A stretch of 64,000 nucleotides of DNA from Apoderus coryli (Eukaryota > Arthropoda > Insecta > Coleoptera > Attelabidae), in assembly GCA_911728435.2 (NCBI GenBank), contig OU452204.1, forward strand, positions 11,842,001 to 11,906,000, given 5' to 3'. The position numbers and the translations under genes are program-made. Below are positions 11,601 to 22,428 of the stretch, in pieces. The notes under the pieces were generated by a model. The model was not told where the DNA came from. It worked only from the letters and a program-made list of their open reading frames with translations, and did not search any database. Within the stretch, counting starts at the first letter, position 1. Each line of letters opens with the position of its first letter.

Positions 11601-11736
11601 AACTAGCCAGATAGTATACGAAATAGCCATGTCTGATTGCTGCGGATTTTTGTTGGTTTGTACACTATCCCGCTAGTTTCCAAATAACAAAATATTTGTC
11701 GCCAAAGTACAAACCACACCAAAAAATATCTATAGA
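11601..11736. repeat. Overlapping inverted repeats after mariner relic
   Basis: AACTAGCCAGATAGTATAC (11601-11619) pairs with GTACACTATCCCGCTAGTT (11660-11678), with three mismatches. The segment overlapping the second arm (about 11645-11662, TTTTTGTTGGTTTGTAC) pairs in turn with GTACAAACCACACCAAAAA (about 11717-11735). So one segment can fold with either neighbour. The first pair may be the remains of an element's terminal inverted repeat. Confidence 0.6.
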
Positions 11737-12170
11737 ATTTGACCAGTTTTTAGTTAATAACTAACTCGTTAAAAACTAACCAATACTATTTGGTTAAAGT
11801 AGTAGTACTTAGTAGGCTTGCAAGGGCTTCCGAAGTCTGCGCATACTTTTAATCTCATCCACTTCTTCATAAACTCGGAGTCACCATCGGATCTAGTTAA
11901 CAACAAAAGTGTCTGAGTTTTGTTCAGTTTGAGATGACAGTTTTCGCAACGTGTAAAATGTAAAAAATTCTCGTTTAGTATCTTTGTTGTCGTTTCAGGA
12001 CCACCTTTACAGGTTCCTGGTGAGTGTGATGCTTACAACAAATTCATACCAACGAAACTTTTGACAAACTTGTTATTTGACCGGAGAAGGTCTTACAAAA
12101 TGTAGGTATTTAGACAACTATGAGGAAGGTATTTCAGAACACATTAGCACATCATAATGCTGTTTAGTTT
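11737..12170. other. No recognisable feature
   Basis: Non-coding sequence with nothing supported. Confidence 0.4.
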
Positions 12171-12179
12171 TAGTCCCAG

Positions 12180-12345
12180 GACACTCCACTGAGCCCTTAT
12201 TTTTCGATGATGACTTCCCTCAAAGGTGGATAGATAACAAAGGACCTCTGAGATGGCCCCAACGATCACCCGATCTTTCAATTTAAGCTGTATTTTTACC
12301 GGACTATATGCAAAATATAGTATACAAAACACTGCATGAGTGCAT
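12180..12345 (+). pseudogene. IS630/mariner-type transposase fragment
   Basis: With one frameshift the plus strand reads FPQRWIDNKGPLRWPQRSPD then LSI, a stop, and VFLPDYMQNIVYKTLHE. This matches the segment of an IS630-type DDE domain that contains W-P-x-R-S-P-D-L before the last catalytic acidic residue and the FLWG-like block after it. Only about 55 residues remain. It appears to be the same family as the relics at 0.7, 7.5 and 31.6 kb. Confidence 0.7.
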
Positions 12346-12673
12346 GTCGCGCAACTTTGAGAGGCAATCGATTTAACCTTCCAAACTCTCCAAAGGAGTC
12401 CACTCATTCTGTTAAATGTTATCAAACTAATAATAATAATGTGCCAACTTTGGTTTCCATTTTTATATCAATCCATATTTTGTTCTATTCAAAGTGTGAT
12501 GTTTTATGTTTTTCTAATTTCGTTTAAAGTTATTTTGTCTTGTAACGTTTTCTATTACTTTGCTGCTACAAATAAAGAAAATAATAAATATTCTGAATTT
12601 GTTTCCAAAATAATTATTTCAGCAATACGGATTTGGAAAGCATATATTATTTCTAAAAAACTTAAAAAATAAT

Positions 12674-12843
12674 ATACAGGGTGTTCAAGTTAAAAAATAT
12701 ATATTGATTTATAACTGCGAAAATATTACAGCAAAAAAAAAAGTACGTCACTGGGTTTTACAGATTTTTTTAATCGCTTTAAAAGTTGAAAGAAAACTGG
12801 AGGAGCGGTCTAAAAAAATATAGTTTTTTATTTCACCCTGTAT
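12674..12843. repeat. Small element with ATACAGGGTG inverted ends
   Basis: ATACAGGGTG at 12674-12683 is the exact reverse complement of CACCCTGTAT at 12834-12843. The 'acagggtgt' end is common at the borders of short non-autonomous repeats in insect genomes (general knowledge). The interior is AT-rich and non-coding. A lone ACAGGGTGTTT also occurs at 61231. Confidence 0.5.
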
Positions 12844-12849
12844 CTTAGA

Positions 12850-15800
12850 AAACACGGCCATCAAATTTTTGACAGCTGCATGTTTAGTTTCACAAAAGAA
12901 GTAGCTGTTTCTTTGAATTCAATTATTTTTGGATAATTTAAAATTAAATTATTAATTAATTAAAATTTTCTTGAGGGAGGGTGTTAAGGTTTAAAACAAA
13001 TACAATAAGTATATTATTTTTTATGATAAACTATTTAGTTTATTTTTGACTTTCATATACACTCACAATTGAGAGGAGCGGCTAAGGCCGTAGGATACAA
13101 ACATTTACCTAGTATTTATTATTATTATTATTCACCAGATAAAGAGATTCAAAATTATTAAAAATCTGAATTAGAGATAATATCAATAATTTGTAATACA
13201 ATAATAAAAAAATATTTTAAATCAACAATCCATATTTTAATACTGTGTCATTTTAAGCTATACAAAAATAATAAATAAAAATTTATACTGCTTAAATTGC
13301 TGCTTCCCGCGTTTACCCACATATACGGTGTATTCCAACTGAATAAGATTTTAATTTGATTTTTAAAATATGCACATAATATTAATAATTTCGAATGAAA
13401 CTGCCCGCAAATTTCCGGATGAGAAAGGAAATTTTTGAATTGCTCAAAATGTGTCTATCATTCAAGATCATAGAGAGTTTTTGACAATAGAAAGCCGCGT
13501 TTTTCTTCTGCTATCAGTATCACAACAAATAAGCGAATCTTAAAATAATGATTAGTTATAAAAATAGAGTATCCCAAATTAAATCGTTCGTGTTGTAATA
13601 AATTTCTATCTTGCGCTTGTAAATATCTAAGATACGTAAGGTCATCGTTTTATTTTGTATTAAAGTGAGAAATACCATTGAAAACATTTTTAAATGTCGA
13701 CCTATCATATTGAAATACACTGTATATTTACAATTAAAATAAGATTTGCAGAACAATATCAATGTAAAAAAATAATAGGGGCATTGTTTTTTTAACATAA
13801 AAAACAAACATGTCACTCTACAAAACACATCATCCTGTTTTTATTTTATTATGCTACAAATAAAAAAAAATCACAATAATTAAGAAAACAACGTAAAAAT
13901 AAATATTATCATAATGTGTAATAGATCTAAAATCACTTTCTATTTATCTATCTAATGATCAAGTCTTGCACAGAAAAATAATTATAATATACAAATTAAC
14001 ATTATTTTACTACGAAACAAAAATATTATAATTAAATACTAAATGTTATAAAACTAATAAATTAATATAATAATAATAATATTACACGAAAAAATTTTTA
14101 ACACTTAGATACTAAGTTTTTATTTAACGTTATATTTACAAAGATGCATATTATTGTTAATTCAACTAAATACTGGCAAATTAGCGTAATGGCAAATAAA
14201 TAGGTACATTAATAAAATTTAGAAAATAACTATTGTGCAAATAGAAAACAAATAACAAAAAAAGTTTAACAAAAATAAATAATTAAATTAAATAGTTAAA
14301 TTTATAAATTATCTAAATGGAAATAATATATAATTTATTGCTGGAAAATTAATTTCTTTAGTATACCTATTCTAAAAATATTTCGGCAAAATTTCGTTAA
14401 AAAAATCATAAATATCAACAATAATAAAATACATAAATTAGGAAAAAAAGATCCAGTAAAACAAAACTTTATAAATTAAAAAAACATAATAAAACAAGTA
14501 AAATAATAATCTACGAACTAACAAATCAAAAATTGAGAAATACTTACCAAAATCAACTACATTTCGATGTTATGTGAGTCTTTTAAGCATAAGGTATAAG
14601 GCAAGAGAAATTTAAGATTAATTAAAAAAAATGTGGAAGAGTAAGAATATGTTGCAAAAGAAAGCATCTTTGTAAAATACACATAATAATATAATATTGC
14701 ATCAGAAGTTTAAACAAATCAATATCAACAAAATGAGTTTATATTAATAAACAATTTATCTATTTAACAGAAGGGTTAGGTTATAATTAATTAGTATACA
14801 CTGGAAAAAATGTTTGGCTGATTCAACGAAAATAATTATTAATGGAATTGGATGTTAGAGAGTTTAGTATTAAATTATACATATTATGTAACAATAAGCA
14901 TTAGTAACAAGAAATGTTAGTTATAACAGATTTAAAAATAATTAATTATAGCGTAATAACAGAAAAAAATGCCATCATTATATTATGTTAGAGATCTGTT
15001 TTTCGTTAAGTGTTGCAGCTTATTTAGTGCTCTAGATAAATAAATAATGGTAAATTGGAAAATAATTCTTAAGATCATTGATATAAAAATGTATTGATCT
15101 GCTCAGGCATTTTTCCCGAAGAAAATAAAAACTTTAGTTAGAAGTAAATAGATAAAATTTAATTGTATATTCTTGCGTCATACGAAAGATATAGTTTAAA
15201 TATAGAAGTTTAAGGAAAATATTGCTATAAGTATGTCTGTAAATGTCTGTGAATTTTTTTCGAGAAACTGGTTTGACTCAAGATATCTCCAACTAAACTT
15301 TACCACATTACAAATTTACAAAAATAATAAATTGAAGAAACAATCCTTAATTAGCATTTACTTACTTTCAGTTGTTGTTTTCCACTAATACAAAGCGATA
15401 TGAAATACAATAGGAACCACTATCAGTTTATTTATTTTTATTAATGATAAAAAAAAGTATTTTTCCTTGAATGATAGATAAAAAAGAGAATACTTCTGTA
15501 CAAAAAAATATTTTATATTAAAATTCGTAGTATAGCATAATAATTAATATTTAATAAATATTATAATAATAAATATAATATGAATAGTAATAATAATCGT
15601 GTAATACGCCAGAAGTGGACGTCCATTTCCACTTGTGTCACATTCACCTGCGGCAGAGTAGCGCAAAATGTTGTTCTCTATTTAACAAATATTTTAGGAG
15701 TTTTATTTTTATCCTACTGATTTTAAGATAAAATCTATTATTTGCAGTAAATACTTATTCACATCAAGTGTTAATGAAGTTAGTCACGTGGCACAGTTAA

Positions 15801-18800
15801 TTCTAGCAAACCCATTTGAAAAAAAAAACAGTCGCTAAAGACTTTGGCCTATGTTTCTGTAAACACTGTTTCGATCCCAGGCTAAAAAATTGAGTCCCCC
15901 GATTTTTTAGGTTTAGTTTTTCCGCATAATCCCATGTACCCTAATAATTTTACAATTAATTTGAATCCTTACTTCACGATCGTGTTTATTACTTTAAGCT
16001 AGTCAGATTTTAATGCAAATTAGTGAAGAACAGCAGATAATACGATTTGTATATTTTACCAGATTCTGAACACCCCCGTAATTTACGTTCAATTAATTTT
16101 AAGTAAGGAACTAAAAACAGACTAAATGTAGACGCCTACCACAAACATTTTAGACAATTGTTTTTCCATAATGGCCATTCTTGTACATAATAAGTCCATA
16201 GTTAGAAAAATATGTTTTTAACATTGAAATATGTCCGAGAAATGTGTACAAACGGTAAATCAAAAACCAAAATTCTTCTGAATATTGAGGAAATATAATA
16301 TCTGAAATATTTCCAAAATTGCAGTTTTTTATTTAGGAGTTTAATAAACGATTTTGATAAAAGCAACTTTAAATTTATGCTTGAAAAGTTACGAACGATA
16401 AAACTGACTTTTTCGCAATCATTAAAAAAAAAAGTTAAATAATTTTCGGCAAATATAGCTTAATATTTCCATACGCAAACAACATATTCCTGATAAAAAA
16501 TAAGCAAGGTGTTTAGCTGAAATCAAGAACTGCATATTTTTAGTACCAAATTCAATAAAATGATATTAATTGAACTTAATCAGATGAGATAAAAAATAAA
16601 TAGTAGTAGTCAAGTAGAGAACAATGATTTATTTGACGCGCTAATAAATAATTTTTCATTTAAATTTTGTATTTCAACAATCACACTTAATTTTAAATCT
16701 TATTAGTTTTGTTTGTTATTTCCAAAGAAACTCACTAGTATGCGAGGCAGGTTATACCGAAGTATTTCCCATTTTTGAGTTATTTTGGATACATAAAACC
16801 TAATTTTTTTGTTTTAAATTTTTAAATATATATATTTATATAATATCTACTACTATATATTATATACGTACATTGCCTGGTGAAAACTCAACCGTAAATA
16901 TAACTAGGACTTAAAAACACATGATTACTATTATTAAGTTTTTTTTTAATTATTATTATTAATAATTAGTAGGAACCAATTTTTTCTTATAGTGCCGGTC
17001 GTATATAGGGATTTTTATTATTTTATTTCTTAATCAAAGAAATAACTAAATAAACCAGAAGCATATTATTATTTTATTTAATAAATCTCCCTCGTACACC
17101 AGCTGATATTTTTTATTATTAGTTAATTATACATATAATGATAAATACAGCATTAGTAATTTTCTGCTTTTTATTAATATTATTAGTAATGTTATTCGTT
17201 TTTTACTTTAGGAATTAATTACTAGTAATAAGAGTAATAAAAATTATTTTATTTTATTATACTTTAAAATAAAAATTATAAATACATATACGTTTTTTTT
17301 TCTGGACGCATCCGTATAAAAGTTATTTATATTATGAAAACATTTTTTCTCATATTTTATTTTTTAAGGAACAGAGCCGGATGCGCCCATTATAGGAACT
17401 TGTTTTACTGGACCTTGAGAGCCCTTATATAATAACATAGTTGTATGGGATATATTCATCATCCAACTTACAGTTATGTTTTTTAATTTTTTTAAATTTG
17501 CTTTGATCACTCTTGTGTGCTTGTTAATGTTTTGTTTGTTTTTCTTGTGTATTCTTCAGCTATACACATTTATTATTAATTTTTAGGAACCATTTTTGTT
17601 AGATGATTATATGATACTGTTTTTGTCCATTAACATGTTATTTAGAGTTTTGGTCCTACAGAAGTTCAGACTTGATGATGAAACATTAAATTGTGATGAA
17701 CAAACTTTATTTTCAGAATAACTAATATCATAACTTGCATTTTATTAAGTCTTTTTAAATCACAATATAAAACTTCTTGAGCAACGAAAGCTCTGAGAAT
17801 GTCTTTCTAATATTTGTCACTAGATCTCAATGAAATAACACGTTTGTTTCGTATGAATTCAGAAATATCACAACCCGCTTTAAATAATTCGAAATTAATT
17901 CAAAATATTTGCTTTGAAAATTCTGAAGTATATACACGAACCGTTTTTAGTCGTTGACTAACAAAATTAACATGTCTTAAAATCGCCAATGGCAGATAAT
18001 TTTTGCTGAAATTTACTTCTGCTGGACCAAAATTAAACTAATAACAGTGTCTCGATTTATTTTACAGTCATCATCAAATTTAATAATAGATAACCGATTT
18101 ACTTTAATTTCAGAAAAAAGATTATATTTCCCATTAAGTCACAATTTTCATTATTAACCAGTGTTTTTTGTTTGTTCATTCGTTTAAAACTTACATATTA
18201 TATTACATAATAATATAGAGAATTAATCAGGAACTGGTACATCATCAAAATGCCCGAATAGCGAGATTCGTAATCACTCAAATATGAATTTTTACAATTA
18301 AAACAAATTTTAGTAACTTTAAGTTTCAATAGGAATTAATATTTTCAACCTATTAACTAATAATAACATATACATAATATATAAATATAACACGCACTAG
18401 TACTGACGATGAAATACTACTACGAGACTTTGCAAAAAAGCAACAGAAAAGTTCATCTCGAGTATTTATTTTAATCTTGAGAAGAATGATTTAGTAGAAA
18501 TTGCCATTAGATATATAGATTTCAAGTTTGAGCATGTAACTCTTTCATTCAGATTCAAGTTAATTTGCCTTGGCAATTTTAACAACAATCCCTGCGTTTA
18601 GCGTAAACAAACCTTCTTTTCAAAATAAAAATGCAAACAGCAATGGCTTAAAAGTCTCTCGACAAAAACCGAATCAAACCTTTTTTCGATTTTTTTTCTT
18701 TTTCATGAAATTCAGTTATGTTCATATGTCACAACCTGATAATTTAAACTATATAATATAAATAATATAATGTCAATTTCTCTAAATCCGCAGCTTCAAT

Positions 18801-18826
18801 GGTTACGTCACAACTAAGTAGAACAC
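12850..18826 (-). other. Very AT-rich tract, candidate 3' UTR/flank
   Basis: About 6 kb without any recognisable transposon relic, dominated by A/T runs and AAT/ATT triplets. It lies immediately 3' of the minus-strand zinc-finger exon that stops at 18827. Between about 13.8 and 15.6 kb the plus strand is A-rich, so the minus strand is T-rich, as 3' UTRs often are. AATAAA/TTTATT hexamers are too frequent to choose a polyadenylation site. Scattered open frames (for example 13556-13828) look like chance. Confidence 0.3.
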
Positions 18827-19449
18827 TCAATGTCCTGCACTTGTTAGCGGCTGAGCCACATCACCAGGACTCAAAAATCGTCTTTTTGCCTCGCCCGGTT
18901 GACAAAAGACGTTATGATTTGTATTAGAATCCCCAATTTGTTGGTCCTGTGCCGCTCTAGCTGCTAACAATGTGATTTGATTGACCACATCTTCCATTTC
19001 ATGGCTAAGTGGCGACTCGACTGGTGCCACCATTTGACCTAATAATCCTACCTGTCTCTGATGATGAATTTCGCTTTCAAAATGTGATTTCAGTTCAGCC
19101 ACACTTTTAAAACGTTCGTTATTGCACGCTTTGCATTCATAACCCGTTTGGACGATTCTGAATGCACCTCGATTCTCCTGATTGGCACCATAACATTGAC
19201 GCTGGTGCGTCAAAAGTGGGGATTCACCGGGAAATGCCATTCGGCACTTTTTACACACGAAACACAGTTCCAGATCAATGTCACGTATTGGCAGATCGGG
19301 AGGGCGATGAAAATTTTCGCCAGAAGGTAGTTTGAGTGTGGTAACACCTGGTTCGGAGTTACCGGCAGCTACCTGTTCCAGAACAGGTGCAGGGAGAGGT
19401 AGGAATGAGGGGCCAGAGCCAGTGTCTAGAAGCAGTCCTCCAGGTCCCC
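18827..19449 (-). CDS. Terminal exon of a C2H2-type zinc-finger protein (ZFHX/zfh2-like)
   Basis: The minus-strand frame is open from a splice acceptor at 19450 down to a TGA at 18829-18827, about 206 codons. It begins in mid-codon (two bases complete a split codon) with a Gly/Pro/Leu-rich segment, GGPGGLLLDTGSGPSFLPLP. An LELCFVCKKCRMAFPGESPL segment then opens a zinc-finger-like motif (C..C..H...C). A second finger follows (YECKACNNERFKSVAELKSH plus a further His), and a polar C-terminal tail runs to the stop. Base composition is much richer in G+C than its surroundings, as expected for conserved coding DNA. The cysteine spacing and the H...C ending recall ZFHX/zfh2 zinc-finger homeobox transcription factors. 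That assignment is from memory and not certain. No homeodomain lies in this exon. Confidence 0.8.
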
Positions 19450-19462
19450 CTGAAACAAAGAA
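19450..19462 (-). promoter_or_regulatory. Splice acceptor of the zinc-finger exon
   Basis: Reverse-strand sequence reads CTTTGTTTCAG then GGGGACC: a short pyrimidine-rich tract and AG exactly where the open frame starts. It splits a codon after its first base. Confidence 0.65.
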
Positions 19463-20349
19463 ATGTGGAATTTAGCAAAGAAAAACTACCAATACAAGAT
19501 GAGCATATCTGTTAACATAATAATTATATTTATATTCATGAGCGGTATTCGGTAACAAAAATTCCACACCAAATTGTGTTTAAAGTAAAATAAATAATGT
19601 GTAAGAGCCCATATATCTCAATATTATTTAGCATAGCTCATTATTTTTATTGGGCTTTAAGCATGAATGCCTCATCCTGAAAAACGAAGTTTACGTTCAT
19701 TAATGAGTATATTTCAAAATACAGAATGCACACACATAACTTTAAAGTTAGTTCAAACGTTTATTCAGTAGGTATTTTAATCTGTTGATTTTACCCCTTT
19801 TAATTCCCGCCATGTTTTGCTTCGCTTCGAATGTGATAGTCATAAAATCAAAGATTATGGAAGTTTTAATATTTTTTGCTACTCCAAATGAAAAAGAAAT
19901 AATCACGGAAAAAAGTTTTATATCAGGGAATTACGTTGTTTTACAACCGATCTTAGGCCGTTAAAACCGAGATTATTTCCTTCCTCTTACAGTCATCCAG
20001 AAAAATCTAACTTATTGATACTTTTTTTAATTAAATCGCGAGCATTTCATGTTTGGGAAGGTCTCTTAATGTGTTTCGATTGGAATATAGGGGGTTCGAT
20101 GCCATGTTGTCACATTGTAGACATCGTCTGTTTACATAATCGATTTTATCAAATGAAGCCGAAATAATTTAATTCAATCATTCATTTTCATATAATACCA
20201 TTCAAGTTATGTAAGATGTAGTGGTTTATTCCAAAATTTCATAGTAAAAGAATGAATAATCAAATTTCTCCCAGAATTAACAGAAGCAGAAAAAGCAATC
20301 TCTCTTTCAGTTATAAAAATCTTGTTATTCCTACAGGTGTAGATCTGGA
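19463..20349 (-). other. Presumed intron of the zinc-finger gene
   Basis: Non-coding sequence directly upstream of the splice acceptor. No exon, repeat or transposon motif was recognised. Confidence 0.4.
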
Positions 20350-20452
20350 CGGTTTGAAGTGTCAGCATGATTGAGACAAATGTCTTGTCAAACTTGACGT
20401 GGAGTTATCTGCTAGTCTCCATCAATGCTACGTTAGTTTGCACTTCAAACCG
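20350..20452. repeat. 103-bp hairpin with perfect 12-bp ends
   Basis: CGGTTTGAAGTG at 20350-20361 pairs exactly with CACTTCAAACCG at 20441-20452. Inside, AGCAT..ATTGAGAC pairs with GTCTCCATCAATGCT after an asymmetric bulge, and GTCAA-AC-TTGAC forms a small apical palindrome. The size suits a MITE remnant or, less likely, a small-RNA precursor. Confidence 0.6.
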
Positions 20453-21646
20453 TAATGAGCTTTATTATCTTTACAACAATTACAAATATGACAAAATATT
20501 GTTAAAATTGAACTAGACAACAAATAAAAAAATATATCAAAAGTTTTTTCTTATATTAAAATGTCAATACATTCGACAACGCTGCACGACAGAGATAAGC
20601 ACGCCGCATTTCGCCCTGAAAACTTTTTAATTTTCAATAAAGTCGTTTCTTGTGTATAGCGATCTCTCAACGGAGTGAAGGGAAAACTGCGGGAAGCAGA
20701 AAGAAAGATATTTTATAATTCACAAAAAAAAATCCACCGCACACCCCCAGCATCAGCCAGCAACATACAAGCGTCAGAAGCGAAAATCCATATTAGAGGT
20801 ATAGCGCACCTCACCCCCAATTTTTTCGCTGGGAGCAAACAACCCTCGCCCATTATAACTCGTCGAGCGAAAAAGTAAATTTCAAGATATATATCGTGTA
20901 TAGCCTCGGAAAATTCTAGTTATTTCGCTAACATACAGAACTGAACTTCAAAATGCGCACTGTTTGAAAATAGAATAGAATTATTCGGGAAATAGACAGC
21001 GAAATTAATCTTGGAAAAATCTGAAAACTAACCTCTTATAAATATTTGATTTGATGATAGGTAACAAGAAATCTATCATATAAATTCTTCAACCCCAAAG
21101 GTAGGGCTTCCCACGTTGTTTAATGAGCAAGACAATGTAAGAAACTACCCTTATCACACTTACTCTGTGTTTGCCGGTTTTATTGGAAACTTCACCTTCC
21201 GTAATAATCTCGTGTATGAGTATACTGACAATGTTAGTTGATCATTTACTTATAATTCCTAAACGAAGCGTCAATGGTATCAAATAAGCTATCACCAAGA
21301 AATACTCAAATAGGCAAACCGTGATTGAAAGAAATGGTGATTGTTGGTTTTTGGATATCTACGACATTGTGCAACTGGAATTTTTGGGGGTAAATTGTTA
21401 ATAATCCTTTCTAATTGAAGAATGTTATTTACATTTGTCACAAAATTACAACAACAAAGGACAACGCTACACGACTTGCACTGTGCTTTTGTGCTTTTTC
21501 CCAAGAGCACTCTTAATTAATTAAATTAACATTTTAGACTGATAAAGCTAAAAAACGAACGCATGATTGAAAACATATTGTAGACAACTGTTTCAGACTC
21601 CATAATTGGGTTTAAAACGATATGAATTTTTAAAATGTTGCTCAAA
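20453..21646. other. Non-coding, locally GC-richer stretch
   Basis: The part 20570-20880 is richer in G+C and CpG than its surroundings and has an open frame without known motifs. It could be a conserved non-coding element or a non-recognised exon. The rest shows nothing. Confidence 0.35.
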
Positions 21647-21650
21647 CTCA
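21647..21650. repeat. Target-site duplication (CTCA), left
   Basis: CTCA directly precedes the 5' LTR and is repeated at 27147-27150 directly after the 3' LTR. A 4-bp duplication is usual for mdg1/gypsy-type integration. Confidence 0.8.
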
Positions 21651-22107
21651 TGTGGTGCACTCGGTTTGCACCCTGTATTAACCAAGATTTCACCCTATTA
21701 AAATAAGTAATATTAGTCTTACATAAACAAACATAGCATAACAAATCTACAATTGTGTTATGATAATAGAATCCAAAAACACATAACAAAACAATCGTAT
21801 TATAATAACATAATTCAAAACATTAAAACAAAACCATTAACAGGTGTATTTATAATAATATAATTCAAGGCGCCACACTTGACGCTGACCTAGACCTAGC
21901 ACGTACATTGCCATATAAATACAGTCACCTTTATAATTAGAAATAATCAGTTAATAGATGAAAAAGATGTAAATACCATGTATTCATTGTATATAAACAT
22001 TTACCATCTAAATTGTTATAAGTGTAAAATTGTTGAATATTAAGAAAAATAAAACGTTGGTCCAACTATAAGTTGTTTTGATGAACTACAACAAAGGCGG
22101 CACTACA
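21651..22107 (+). repeat. 5' LTR (457 bp)
   Basis: Starts TGTGGTGCAC and ends CACTACA. By eye it is identical to 26690-27146. It contains a TATA-like CCATATAAATA near 21911-21921 and an AATAAA at 22048-22053, about 60 bases before the end, giving plausible U3, R and U5 parts. Confidence 0.95.
21911..21921 (+). promoter_or_regulatory. Candidate TATA box in the 5' LTR
   Basis: CATATAAATA within the LTR, about 130 bases upstream of the AATAAA signal. It would place the transcription start near 21940-21950. Position-based inference only. Confidence 0.4.
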
Positions 22108-22120
22108 TGGCGATCCTGCC
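22108..22120 (+). promoter_or_regulatory. Primer binding site
   Basis: TGGCGATCCTGCC follows the 5' LTR with no gap. TGG pairs with the CCA end of a tRNA primer. The tRNA species was not identified. Confidence 0.75.
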
Positions 22121-22191
22121 CAACGAATTTGATTCTGTAAAGCAGTCCCAGATAGAGAAACTTAAGAGTGAGTCAAATTTTATATACTAAT

Positions 22192-22428
22192 ATGGGAACG
22201 ACGAACTCGAAGCACTCAGACGTCACCGATACGGGAGTAGTCAACGCTAATTTGATCCTCGACGAACAAACCATTCAAGCCCCTTTGGACGTAAAAATTT
22301 TATTGTATATCATCACGGTAGTAATTATATTAATGGCGATTGAAAGATACGCTAAAGCATACAGAAGAGGATTGAAAAAGGACATTTGCAGAAACATAGT
22401 AACTAAAAGTCAAAACGAGCACGTGTAG
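22192..22428 (+). CDS. Small N-myristoylation/transmembrane ORF upstream of gag
   Basis: A 78-residue protein starting MGTTNSKHSD, a good N-myristoylation signal (Gly2, Ser6). The ATG at 22192 is chosen because an upstream in-frame extension has no ATG. Residues 35-50 (KILLYIITVVIILMAI) form one hydrophobic membrane segment, followed by a basic stretch (RRGLKKDICR). Short leading ORFs of this style, MG start plus one membrane segment, occur in mdg1/412-type elements (from memory). Its TAG (22426-22428) is followed with no gap by the gag ATG in the same reading frame. Gag could thus be made by reinitiation, or a fused product by stop-codon readthrough. A role in targeting Gag to membranes is inference. 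Confidence 0.75.
   Translation: MGTTNSKHSDVTDTGVVNANLILDEQTIQAPLDVKILLYIITVVIILMAIERYAKAYRRGLKKDICRNIVTKSQNEHV

Noticed and set aside
17291..17386. Inverted GGACGCATCCG / CGGATGCGCCC pair
   Set aside because: Only about nine pairs with a loop of roughly 70 bases in AT-rich DNA; no further structure.
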